Below are positions 8,811 through 16,195 of a stretch of DNA of 64,000 bases, one piece after another. The stretch lies in contig CAKRLV010000001.1 of the NCBI GenBank assembly GCA_934359755.1, forward strand, positions 151,716 to 215,715. The letters are read 5' to 3'. The DNA comes from an uncultured Agathobacter sp. Its GTDB lineage: Bacteria > Bacillota > Clostridia > Lachnospirales > Lachnospiraceae. The notes beneath the pieces were generated by a model. The model did no database searches. It was not told the origin of the DNA and saw only the letters and a list, made by a program, of their open reading frames with translations. Numbering within the stretch: the first letter of the stretch is position 1; the number at the start of each line of letters is the position of its first letter. The position numbers were made by a program, and so were the translations under genes.

Positions 8811-9755
8811 ATGGAATATATAATAAAGAATCTGAATTATAAATTGGATTCCCCATCGGTTATTACATTGGGAAAATTTGATGGATTACACAGAGGACAT
8901 GAGCTTTTGATAGAAAAGCTAAAAGAAATATGTGCCAGATATAAATACAATTCAGTTGTATTTACATTTGATATTCCCCCAAAACCAAATTCAAATCCAG
9001 CTGATGCAAAAGTAATTACTACAAACGAAGAAAAAAGATTGATTTTTGAAAATAATGATATTGATGTATTGTTTGAATGTCCATTTGTAAAAGAAATAAT
9101 GTTTATGGAACCTGAGGATTTTATTGAATGGATAGTAGATAAATTCAAAGTGAAATATATTGTAGTTGGAACTGATTTTGGTTTTGGACATAACCGTTCA
9201 GGAAATTATGAGACATTGCAGCAATATGCAGATAAATATAACTATGAAGTTGTTGTTATTGACAAAAAGCAATATCACGGCAGGGATATCAGCAGTACAT
9301 ATATAAGAGAAGAAATACAAAAAGGCAATATAGAATTGGCAAACAAGCTTCTGGGGTATGAATTTTTTGTGATGGGTGAAATTATTCATGGACGCAGACT
9401 TGGAAGAACTATCGGAATTCCAACTATAAACATGCAGATGGATACAGTAAAGATGCTTCCTCCATTTGGTGTTTATATAACTAAAGTGATTATTAATGAT
9501 AAATGGTATATGGGAGTTTCTAATTTGGGAAGAAAACCTACTGTCGGAGATGATAATCCAATAGGACTTGAAACATATATTATTGATTTTTGTCAAAATG
9601 TTTACGGACAGGAAGTTGTTGTACAATTTTTGAAATATTTACGTCCAGAGCACAAGTTTGATACGATAGAATTACTTAAAGAACAGATGAACAAGGACAT
9701 AATGCAGACTATTAAATATTACAGAAATGTTACAAACCATATTGACAATCAATAG
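8811..9755 (+). CDS. ribF: Bifunctional riboflavin kinase / FAD synthetase
   Basis: Phosphorylates riboflavin to FMN and adenylates FMN to FAD. The FAD synthetase domain (about 1-180) has GKFDGLHRGH, the nucleotidyltransferase HxGH-type motif, and SSTYIREEIQKGN. The flavokinase domain (about 185-310) has GRRLGRTIGIPTINM and PFGVYI. The 314 residues are full length. It ends the nusA-infB operon, and the -35 box of the next promoter lies inside its last codons. Its products supply the Rnf, ApbE and HI0933 flavoproteins of this window (inference). Confidence 0.95.
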   Translation: MEYIIKNLNYKLDSPSVITLGKFDGLHRGHELLIEKLKEICARYKYNSVVFTFDIPPKPNSNPADAKVITTNEEKRLIFENNDIDVLFECPFVKEIMFMEPEDFIEWIVDKFKVKYIVVGTDFGFGHNRSGNYETLQQYADKYNYEVVVIDKKQYHGRDISSTYIREEIQKGNIELANKLLGYEFFVMGEIIHGRRLGRTIGIPTINMQMDTVKMLPPFGVYITKVIINDKWYMGVSNLGRKPTVGDDNPIGLETYIIDFCQNVYGQEVVVQFLKYLRPEHKFDTIELLKEQMNKDIMQTIKYYRNVTNHIDNQ

Positions 9756-9770
9756 GCAGACTGATATACT
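9742..9770 (+). promoter_or_regulatory. Near-consensus sigma-A promoter of the NlpC/P60 gene
   Basis: TTGACA (9742-9747, overlapping the ribF end), a 17-base spacer ending TGA, and TATACT (9765-9770) form a full -35 and an extended -10. It is the best-matching promoter in the window and predicts strong constitutive expression. Confidence 0.88.
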
Positions 9771-9808
9771 CAGTAATCGAAAGTGCAAATGATTGAATAG
9801 GAGGACAT

Positions 9809-10948
9809 ATGTTTAATAAAAAAGTATTAAGTCTGTTATGTTTAATTGGTGCATTTACTATCGGAGTCGCTATAACCGGCACTCAAAATAGTGATAAGAC
9901 TTCCGCAAAAACGGATGAGACAAAAACTACAACGCAGCTTACAGCAGGCGTTACATCAGCAGAAGTTGATGTATTGTCAGTTGATAATTATTATATTACA
10001 GCAGGTGTTACATCTGAATTACTTAACCAGACTTTCATCACTGATGTAGATCAGGATATTGTTACATCAGGACAGGAAGAAGATGAAGATGACAATAATA
10101 TTATTGCCAGTTATAAGAATCTTGGTATAGCAAATATCACAGAAGGTAACCTTAATATAAGAGATGATGCAGATGCAGGCGGAAAAGTCGTCGGTAAGAT
10201 GACAAAGCATAATGCATGTGAGATTCTAGATACAAAAGATGGCTGGTATAAGATTAAGTCGGGTAAAGTTTCAGGATATGTAAACAGTGAATATATTCTT
10301 ACTGGAGATGCAGCTCTTGAAATTGCAAAAGATGAGATTGTAAACATAGCTACTATAGAGAATACACAATCACTGCGTGTTCGTTCTGAAGCCAAGACAA
10401 ATGCAAAGACACTTCAGCTGATTGGTGAAGGCGAAGATATGGTTATAATTGATGAGCTGGATGGATGGTACAAGGTAGAAGCTGACGATGATAAAGAAGG
10501 ATATATTTCAGTTGATTATGCCGCTGCATCACAGCAGCTTCCAACCGCTAAGACTGTTACTGAAATAAATGGTGGCAACAGCGGAGTATCTGACACTCGT
10601 GCAGCTCTTGTGCAGTATGCATTACAGTTTGTTGGAAACAGATATGTCTGGGGCGGGACAAGCCTTACAAATGGTGTTGACTGTTCTGGATTTACAATGC
10701 AGATATACGCAAGATTTGGTATCTCATTACCACACCACGCTGCATCACAGCCAGGCTATGGCAAGAAGATAAAGGCATCCGAGGCTCGTCCAGGAGATTT
10801 ATTCTTCTATGGAAGTGGCGGAATCGGACATGTAGGAATCTATATTGGTGGAGGCCAGATTGTTCACGCTGCTAATAAACGATCAGGTATCATAATTTCA
10901 AATGCATATTACAGTACACCTAAATGTGTTGTAAGTTATTTGAATTAA
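9809..10948 (+). CDS. Secreted SH3b-NlpC/P60 peptidoglycan hydrolase
   Basis: Probable gamma-D-glutamyl-diamino-acid endopeptidase acting on the cell wall. The 379 residues run: signal peptide (KKVLSLLCLIGAFTIGVAITG), Thr/Asp-rich linker, two bacterial SH3 domains (about 110-170 and 188-240, each with NLNIRDDA- or LRVRSEA-like cores and a DGWYKV/I strand), then the NlpC/P60 domain. The catalytic triad is visible: Cys292 in NGVDCSGF, His341 in GHVGIYIGGG and His353 in HAANKRSG. A near-consensus promoter and AGGAGG site suggest abundant production. The exact bond cleaved is inferred from the family. Confidence 0.93.
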   Translation: MFNKKVLSLLCLIGAFTIGVAITGTQNSDKTSAKTDETKTTTQLTAGVTSAEVDVLSVDNYYITAGVTSELLNQTFITDVDQDIVTSGQEEDEDDNNIIASYKNLGIANITEGNLNIRDDADAGGKVVGKMTKHNACEILDTKDGWYKIKSGKVSGYVNSEYILTGDAALEIAKDEIVNIATIENTQSLRVRSEAKTNAKTLQLIGEGEDMVIIDELDGWYKVEADDDKEGYISVDYAAASQQLPTAKTVTEINGGNSGVSDTRAALVQYALQFVGNRYVWGGTSLTNGVDCSGFTMQIYARFGISLPHHAASQPGYGKKIKASEARPGDLFFYGSGGIGHVGIYIGGGQIVHAANKRSGIIISNAYYSTPKCVVSYLN

Positions 10949-10982
10949 TATTTATTTATTTTATTTGAATTAATATTTATTT
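10936..10982. repeat. 22-bp direct repeat duplicating the 3' end of the NlpC/P60 gene
   Basis: Two perfect copies of a 22-base AT-rich unit start at 10936 and 10961 (period 25). The first contains the last codons and stop of the hydrolase gene; the second lies in the spacer just before the rpsO promoter. This looks like a small tandem duplication. Confidence 0.85.
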
Positions 10983-10987
10983 TTATG

Positions 10988-11016
10988 TTTACACACCATA
11001 CCTACTATGATATACT
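10988..11016 (+). promoter_or_regulatory. Sigma-A promoter of rpsO
   Basis: TTTACA (10988-10993), a 17-base spacer and TATACT (11011-11016) put the start near 11023, leaving a leader of about 95 bases. Confidence 0.82.
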
Positions 11017-11022
11017 TCTAAA

Positions 11023-11102
11023 GTATGGTTTAGCCCATATTCGGTGGATGGACACTCCGACCTTCTGCTGAGTATCAAGTTTCACTGGGCATTAAGAATA
11101 AT
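11023..11102 (+). promoter_or_regulatory. Possible S15 autoregulatory leader
   Basis: The leader between the promoter and the rpsO ribosome-binding site can close on itself by GCCCA (11033-11037) with TGGGC (11086-11090). An inner hairpin forms around TCGG..CCGA at 11041-11060. S15 binds structured leaders of its own mRNA in many bacteria; the fold and binding here are inference. Confidence 0.45.
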
Positions 11103-11118
11103 AAAGGAGGATCAACAC

Positions 11119-11385
11119 ATGATCGCAAAAGAAAAGAAACAGGCAATTATCGCTGAGTATGGAAGAACAGCAAATGATACTGGATCACCAGAGGTTCAGG
11201 TTGCTATTCTTACAGCAAGAATCCAGGAGTTAACTGAGCATTTAAAGCAGAACCCAAAGGATCATCATTCTAGAAGAGGTATGTTAAAAATGATCGGTCA
11301 GAGACGTGGATTATTATCATACCTTAAGGAAATTGATATCGAGAGATATCGTTCACTTATTGAGCGTTTAGGACTCAGAAAATAA
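11119..11385 (+). CDS. rpsO: Small ribosomal subunit protein S15
   Basis: Primary 16S rRNA-binding protein of the 30S platform. The 88 residues match the family length, with NDTGSPEVQVAILTARI and HHSRRGMLKMIGQRRGLL. The frame is open upstream to 11044, but ATG 11119 is the start because AAAGGAGG at 11103-11110 precedes it and it matches the usual S15 N-terminus. It is monocistronic, with a terminator directly after. Confidence 0.97.
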   Translation: MIAKEKKQAIIAEYGRTANDTGSPEVQVAILTARIQELTEHLKQNPKDHHSRRGMLKMIGQRRGLLSYLKEIDIERYRSLIERLGLRK

Positions 11386-11395
11386 TTGTAATTTT

Positions 11396-11425
11396 AGAGC
11401 GGAGTTATGTAATTCCGCTCTTTTA
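11396..11425 (+). terminator. Intrinsic terminator after rpsO
   Basis: AGAGCGGA pairs with TCCGCTCT, followed by TTTTATT. It separates rpsO from pnp. Confidence 0.88.
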
Positions 11426-11448
11426 TTCTTTTTAAAAGTAATTTTATG

Positions 11449-11521
11449 GACAGAAAATATCCCGAGACCACTGAAAAGGGTATATTGCATGTATTTTTTT
11501 CAGTAGTTTCGGATATCTGTC
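11449..11521 (+). promoter_or_regulatory. Long imperfect hairpin in the pnp leader
   Basis: GACAG, ATATCC and the GAGACCACTGAAAA segment on the left arm (11449-11477) pair in order with the right arm at about 11496-11521. Two small bulges and one mismatch interrupt a stem of about 25 bp. The right arm ends 14 bases before the pnp ribosome-binding site, and no U run follows it. This resembles the RNase III-cut leader hairpin that mediates autoregulation of E. coli pnp (comparison is inference). Confidence 0.6.
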
Positions 11522-11548
11522 AAGTAACATATTTAAAGGAGAAAATTT

Positions 11549-13642
11549 ATGTACAAAAGTTATTCAATGGAACTTGCCGGAAGAACTCTTACAGTAGACA
11601 TTGGAAGAGTGGCAGCACAGACTAATGGAGCTGCATTTATTAAATACGGTGAGACAACAGTTTTATCTACTGCAACAGCTGCTGACAAACCTCGTGATGG
11701 AGTTGATTTTTTCCCTCTCAGCGTTGAGTTTGAAGAGAAGATGTATTCAGTCGGAAAAATTCCTGGCGGATTTAATAAGAGAGAGGGTAAGGCATCTGAG
11801 AATGCTATTTTAACAGACCGAGTTATCGATCGTCCAATGAGACCATTATTCCCTAAGGATTACAGAAACGATGTTACTCTTAACAACCTTGTTATGTCAG
11901 TGGATACAGAGTGTCGTCCTGAAATCGTGGCAATGATCGGTACGGCTTTAGCTGTTCATATCTCAGACATTCCATTTGACGGACCATGTGCTATGACACA
12001 GATGGGACTTGTTAATGGAGAATTTGTTGTAAACCCATCGCAAAAGGATTGGGATGAGGGAGATTTGCAGCTTACAGTTGCATCAACAAAAGAAAAAGTT
12101 ATCATGATCGAAGCTGGTGCAAATGTTGTCCCAGAGGCAAAGATGATTGAGGCTATATACAAATGCCACGATATCAACCAGACTATTATTGAATTCATGG
12201 ATAAGATCCGCGAAGAAGTTGGTAAGCCAAAGCATGAATATGAAAGCTGTGCTATTCCAGAAGAAATGTTCGCAGCTATGAGAGAGATTGTAACTCCAGA
12301 AGAGATGGAAGAAGCAGTTTTCACTGATGAGAAGCAGAAGAGAGAGGCTAACATCAAAGCTGTTACAGAGAAATTTGAAGAGGCATTTGCTGACAATGAG
12401 GAGTATCTTGCAGTATTAGGCGAGGCTGTATACCAGTATCAGAAGAAGACAGTACGTAAGATGATTCTTAAAGATCACAAGCGTCCAGATGGAAGAGCAA
12501 TCAACCAGATCCGTCCTTTAGCAGCAGAGGTTGACTTAATCCCTAGAGTACATGGTTCTGCAATGTTTACAAGAGGACAGACACAGATTTGTGACGTTGT
12601 TACACTTGCTCCATTATCAGAAGTACAGAAGATTGATGGTCTTGATGACAATATTACAACAAAGAGATATATGCATCATTATAATTTCCCAGCTTATTCT
12701 GTTGGAGAGACTAAGGTATCAAGAGGTCCGGGACGTCGTGAAATCGGTCATGGTGCATTAGCAGAGAAGGCATTAGTTCCTGTTCTTCCAAGTGAAGAGG
12801 AATTCCCATATACAATCCGTGCGGTTTCAGAGACATTTGAATCAAATGGTTCTACATCAATGGCTTCCACATGTGCATCTTGTATGTCACTTATGGCTGC
12901 TGGTGTTCCAATCAAATCAATGGTAGCTGGAATTTCATGTGGTCTTGTTACTGGTGACACTGATGATGATTTCGTAGTACTTACAGATATTCAGGGACTT
13001 GAAGATTTCTTCGGAGATATGGATTTCAAGGTTACAGGTACACATGAAGGTATCACAGCTATCCAGATGGATATTAAGATTCATGGTCTTACTCGTCCAA
13101 TCGTTGAAGAAACTATTGCAAGAACAAGAGAAGCAAGACTTTACATCATGGATGAAGTAATGAGCAAAGCAATTGCTGAGCCTAGAAAAGAAGTTAATAA
13201 GTGGGCTCCAAAGATTGAGCAGATTACCATCGACCCTCAGAAGATTGGTGATGTAGTTGGACAGAAGGGTAAGACAATCAATGAAATTATTGCCCGCACA
13301 GGTGTTAAGATTGACATCACTGATGAAGGTGCTGTTTCTGTATGTGGTACAGATAAAGATATGATTGCAAAAGCAATTGATATGATTAAGATTATCACAA
13401 CAGATTTCAAAGAAGGACAGATTTTAACAGGAACAGTTACAAGCATTAAAGAATTCGGTGCATTTATTGAATTTGCTCCTGGTAAAGAAGGAATGGTTCA
13501 CATTTCTAAGATTGCAAAAGAACGTATCAACAGAGTGGAAGATGTACTTACTCTTGGAGATAAAGTTAAAGTTGTATGTCTTGGTAAGGATAAGATGGGA
13601 CGTATCAGCTTCTCAATTAAGGATGTTCCTACAGAGGAGTAA
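11549..13642 (+). CDS. pnp: Polyribonucleotide nucleotidyltransferase (PNPase)
   Basis: Phosphorolytic 3'-5' exoribonuclease and component of RNA decay. The 697 residues contain two RNase PH domains separated by an alpha-helical domain, with FFPLSVEFEEKMYSVGKIPG and RPDGRAINQIRPL. A KH domain follows (GQKGKTINEIIARTG, about 555-610), then a C-terminal S1 domain (GTVTSIKEFGAFIEF, about 620-690). An AAAGGAG site precedes the ATG. A long leader hairpin upstream suggests autogenous control. Confidence 0.97.
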   Translation: MYKSYSMELAGRTLTVDIGRVAAQTNGAAFIKYGETTVLSTATAADKPRDGVDFFPLSVEFEEKMYSVGKIPGGFNKREGKASENAILTDRVIDRPMRPLFPKDYRNDVTLNNLVMSVDTECRPEIVAMIGTALAVHISDIPFDGPCAMTQMGLVNGEFVVNPSQKDWDEGDLQLTVASTKEKVIMIEAGANVVPEAKMIEAIYKCHDINQTIIEFMDKIREEVGKPKHEYESCAIPEEMFAAMREIVTPEEMEEAVFTDEKQKREANIKAVTEKFEEAFADNEEYLAVLGEAVYQYQKKTVRKMILKDHKRPDGRAINQIRPLAAEVDLIPRVHGSAMFTRGQTQICDVVTLAPLSEVQKIDGLDDNITTKRYMHHYNFPAYSVGETKVSRGPGRREIGHGALAEKALVPVLPSEEEFPYTIRAVSETFESNGSTSMASTCASCMSLMAAGVPIKSMVAGISCGLVTGDTDDDFVVLTDIQGLEDFFGDMDFKVTGTHEGITAIQMDIKIHGLTRPIVEETIARTREARLYIMDEVMSKAIAEPRKEVNKWAPKIEQITIDPQKIGDVVGQKGKTINEIIARTGVKIDITDEGAVSVCGTDKDMIAKAIDMIKIITTDFKEGQILTGTVTSIKEFGAFIEFAPGKEGMVHISKIAKERINRVEDVLTLGDKVKVVCLGKDKMGRISFSIKDVPTEE

Positions 13643-13674
13643 TCGGACACATTATATTTATAGCACATTTATGG

Positions 13675-13702
13675 CAGGTCGCATTTATGCGGCCTGTTTT
13701 TG
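13675..13702 (+). terminator. Intrinsic terminator after pnp
   Basis: CAGGTCGCA pairs with TGCGGCCTG around TTTA, followed by TTTTTGT. Confidence 0.9.
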
Positions 13703-13737
13703 TCACTAAATCATATTTCATTGTAAAAAGCACTTAC

Positions 13738-13767
13738 TTTGTCATTTTTGATATATTTGCATATATT
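13738..13767 (+). promoter_or_regulatory. Probable promoter of the S8 peptidase gene
   Basis: TTTGTC (13738-13743), an 18-base spacer and TATATT (13762-13767) would start transcription at about 13774, 2 bases before the ATG. The sequence is AT-rich, so a chance match is possible. Confidence 0.5.
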
Positions 13768-13775
13768 AATCAAAA

Positions 13776-14621
13776 ATGAATCATATAAAATCTTCAATTA
13801 ATCTATGTAATATATCGCAGACTGGAAAAAATATCCGAATAGTTATTTTGGATTCAGGAGTGTATCAGCACACAGACCTTGAAGGCAGAATTATAGTTTT
13901 TAAGGATTTTATTAATAGATATAGAATTCCTTATGACGATAACGGACATGGGACACATATTTCAGGAATAATATGTGGTTTAGGAACGGCATGCAAAGGC
14001 AAATATACTGGTATTTCACAGGGCGCTGAGCTGATTGTATTAAAAGTGCTTGATAAAAATGGCAATGGAAAAACAAATGATTTTATAAATGCTTTAAAAT
14101 GGGTAATAGAAAACAAACAAAGATATAATATCAGATTGTTAAATTTCTCTGTTGGATTTATAAGCAGAACTAACTTATATGACAAAAAATTGATTTTAGA
14201 TCTGATAAATCAGATATGGGATGATGGAATTATAGTAGTCACAGCGGCTGGAAATAATGGTCCGGATGATAATACAATTACTGTTCCTGGAATATCACGT
14301 AAAGTGATTACTGTTGGAGCTATTGGTGAAAAATTTAGTGGAAGAGGACCTACAGAGTGTTGCATTGTAAAACCAGAAGTCTTAGCACCGGGAAGCAATA
14401 TAACAAGTCTTAGGAACAAATATAATGAATATATTGCCAAAAGTGGAACATCTATGGCAACGCCTGTGGTCTGTGGTGCCTTAGCACTGGCACTTGAAAA
14501 AAACGAAACTTTAAGACCTATTGATGCTAAACTTGCTCTTTATAACTCGGTTGACCAAACTGAGGATGACGTTTTGTGCTGGGGAAATTTGAACGTAAAG
14601 AAGCTTGTTGACTATGTTTGA
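13776..14621 (+). CDS. Subtilisin-like serine peptidase (S8), cytoplasmic
   Basis: Serine endopeptidase with the complete subtilisin triad: Asp26 in IVILDSGVYQHTDLEG, His58 in NGHGTHISGI and Ser226 in SGTSMATPVVCGAL, plus the oxyanion Asn in TAAGNNGPDD. At 281 residues it has no signal peptide and almost no propeptide, which fits an intracellular (Isp-like) enzyme. No Shine-Dalgarno lies before ATG 13776, and an in-frame stop at 13767-13769 rules out an earlier start. The mRNA may therefore be leaderless. Substrate unknown. It sits alone between pnp and scpA. Confidence 0.9.
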   Translation: MNHIKSSINLCNISQTGKNIRIVILDSGVYQHTDLEGRIIVFKDFINRYRIPYDDNGHGTHISGIICGLGTACKGKYTGISQGAELIVLKVLDKNGNGKTNDFINALKWVIENKQRYNIRLLNFSVGFISRTNLYDKKLILDLINQIWDDGIIVVTAAGNNGPDDNTITVPGISRKVITVGAIGEKFSGRGPTECCIVKPEVLAPGSNITSLRNKYNEYIAKSGTSMATPVVCGALALALEKNETLRPIDAKLALYNSVDQTEDDVLCWGNLNVKKLVDYV

Positions 14622-14638
14622 AGTAAATATCGTTACAC

Positions 14639-14667
14639 CAAATATAGAAAAAATATTTGATTTTTTA
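14639..14667 (+). terminator. Weak AT-only terminator after the S8 peptidase gene
   Basis: CAAATAT pairs with ATATTTG and is followed by ATTTTTT. The 7-bp stem has little G+C, so efficiency is doubtful. Confidence 0.4.
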
Positions 14668-14699
14668 GATGTATAGCTACTAAATATTGTAATTTACAC

Positions 14700-14728
14700 T
14701 TGAAATAATCAAAATATCTTGTTACAAT
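14700..14728 (+). promoter_or_regulatory. Sigma-A promoter of scpA-scpB
   Basis: TTGAAA (14700-14705), a 17-base spacer and TACAAT (14723-14728), with AAGAGGA before the scpA ATG. Confidence 0.8.
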
Positions 14729-14759
14729 ATCTTGGAGTTAAAGGGAAAGAGGATATACT

Positions 14760-15509
14760 ATGGACTTGACAGTTAAATTGCAGGTTTTTGAAGGGCCACT
14801 TGATTTACTTTTATACCTGATTGATAAGAATAAAGTTAATATATATGATATTCCAATTGTAGAGATAACTGCACAATATATGGAATATATCGCCGAGATG
14901 AAAAGAAGAGATTTGAATGTTTTAAGCGAATTTCTCGTAATGGCAGCTACACTTATTGATATCAAATCAAAGATGTTGTTGCCGTCTAATCCAGACGCAC
15001 CAGAAGAGGAGGAAGATCCTAGAGCAGAGCTTGTTCAACAGTTGCTTGAGTATAAGATGTACAAGTGCATGGCATATGAACTTAAAGACAGGCAGATTGA
15101 TGCCCAGAAGACTATGTTCAAGGTTCCAACTATTCCTGATGAAGTTCTTGCATATCAGGAGCCTGTTAATGTTGAGGAATTAGTTTCAGATATTACATTA
15201 GCTAAGCTTAATGACATTTTCCAGAATATCATGAAGAAGCAGGTGGATAAAATTGATCCTGTAAGATCTAAATTCGGAAAGATTGAAAAGGAAGAGGTTT
15301 CATTGGAAGACAAAATGGATTATCTGACAGAATATGCCAAAGAGCATCCTCATTTCAGTTTCAGAGGACTTCTTGAGAAACAGTCAAGCAAAGTAAATAT
15401 TATAGTTACTTTTCTTGCAATTCTTGAACTTATGAAAATGGGCAAGATAATGATATCACAGGAGAATTTATTTGATGATATTGAGATAGATTCTAAGATC
15501 GCAGCATAA
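14760..15509 (+). CDS. scpA: Segregation and condensation protein A
   Basis: Kleisin subunit that bridges the SMC dimer heads and binds ScpB, compacting and segregating the chromosome. The 249-residue protein begins with the conserved FEGPLDLLLYLIDKNK block and has the acidic linker PDAPEEEEDPRAELVQQLLEYK. It ends with the winged-helix SMC-binding region FLAILELMKMGKI. It starts its own transcript and precedes scpB by 8 bases. Confidence 0.95.
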   Translation: MDLTVKLQVFEGPLDLLLYLIDKNKVNIYDIPIVEITAQYMEYIAEMKRRDLNVLSEFLVMAATLIDIKSKMLLPSNPDAPEEEEDPRAELVQQLLEYKMYKCMAYELKDRQIDAQKTMFKVPTIPDEVLAYQEPVNVEELVSDITLAKLNDIFQNIMKKQVDKIDPVRSKFGKIEKEEVSLEDKMDYLTEYAKEHPHFSFRGLLEKQSSKVNIIVTFLAILELMKMGKIMISQENLFDDIEIDSKIAA

Positions 15510-15517
15510 AGTAGGGA

Positions 15518-16090
15518 ATGATGAGCACGAAGAATTATAAAGCAATAGTAGAAGCTATATTGTTTACAATGGGTGAATCAGTTGAATTATCCAAGATTGC
15601 AAACACTATAGAATTAGATAATAAAAAAACACAAAAAATATTAGAAGAATTGCAGGATGAATACAATTCATCAGACCGCGGAATTACAATAATGGAACTA
15701 GATGGTTCTTACCAGATGTGTACAAAGACAGAGATGTATGAATATCTGATTAAGATTGCCAAACAGCCTAAGAAAAGAGTTCTTACAGATGTTTTATTAG
15801 AGACATTATCAATTATAGCGTATAAACAGCCTATCACGAAAGTCGAAATTGAGAAAATACGTGGTGTTTCATGTGACCATGCAGTCAACAAACTTGTTGA
15901 ATACAATCTAGTATGCGAGTTAGGTCGTCTTGATGCGCCTGGAAGACCACTTTTATTCGGAACAACTGAAGAATTTCTTCGTTCATTTGGTGTTCATTCT
16001 ATAGATGATTTACCTATCTTAAGTCCAATGCAATTAGAAGAGTTTAAACAGGAGGCTGAAGCAGAGATGAACGTTCAGCTTGATATTTAA
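15518..16090 (+). CDS. scpB: Segregation and condensation protein B
   Basis: Dimeric winged-helix partner of ScpA in the SMC-ScpAB condensin. The 190 residues contain AIVEAILFTMGESV at the N-terminus and LETLSIIAYKQPITKVEIEKIRG and GRPLLFGTTEEFL further on, all family hallmarks. Two consecutive ATGs (15518 and 15521) follow an AGGG site; the second is the better spaced. It overlaps nothing and ends before the dacF promoter. Confidence 0.95.
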   Translation: MMSTKNYKAIVEAILFTMGESVELSKIANTIELDNKKTQKILEELQDEYNSSDRGITIMELDGSYQMCTKTEMYEYLIKIAKQPKKRVLTDVLLETLSIIAYKQPITKVEIEKIRGVSCDHAVNKLVEYNLVCELGRLDAPGRPLLFGTTEEFLRSFGVHSIDDLPILSPMQLEEFKQEAEAEMNVQLDI

Positions 16091-16098
16091 TTTCTGTA

Positions 16099-16128
16099 TT
16101 GAACAATTAAATATATTTTTGATACAAT
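16099..16128 (+). promoter_or_regulatory. Sigma-A promoter of the dacF-like gene
   Basis: TTGAAC (16099-16104), an 18-base spacer and TACAAT (16123-16128). A second TATAAT at 16148-16153 has no well-placed -35. Confidence 0.65.
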
Positions 16129-16195
16129 TTATGCATTAATTTGTAAGTATAATTTTTATAGAGATAATCATATACATTATTTAGAGGTGGTGTAT

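Noticed and set aside
9198..9626. 142-residue antisense ORF in ribF
   Set aside because: Opposite-strand shadow of a well-supported gene, with no start signals.
11044..11118. N-terminal extension of S15
   Set aside because: It lies in the rpsO leader; the clear RBS and the family start are at ATG 11119.
11956..12396. 146-residue antisense ORF in pnp
   Set aside because: Shadow of a conserved region of PNPase; no RBS and low-complexity Ser/Ile composition.
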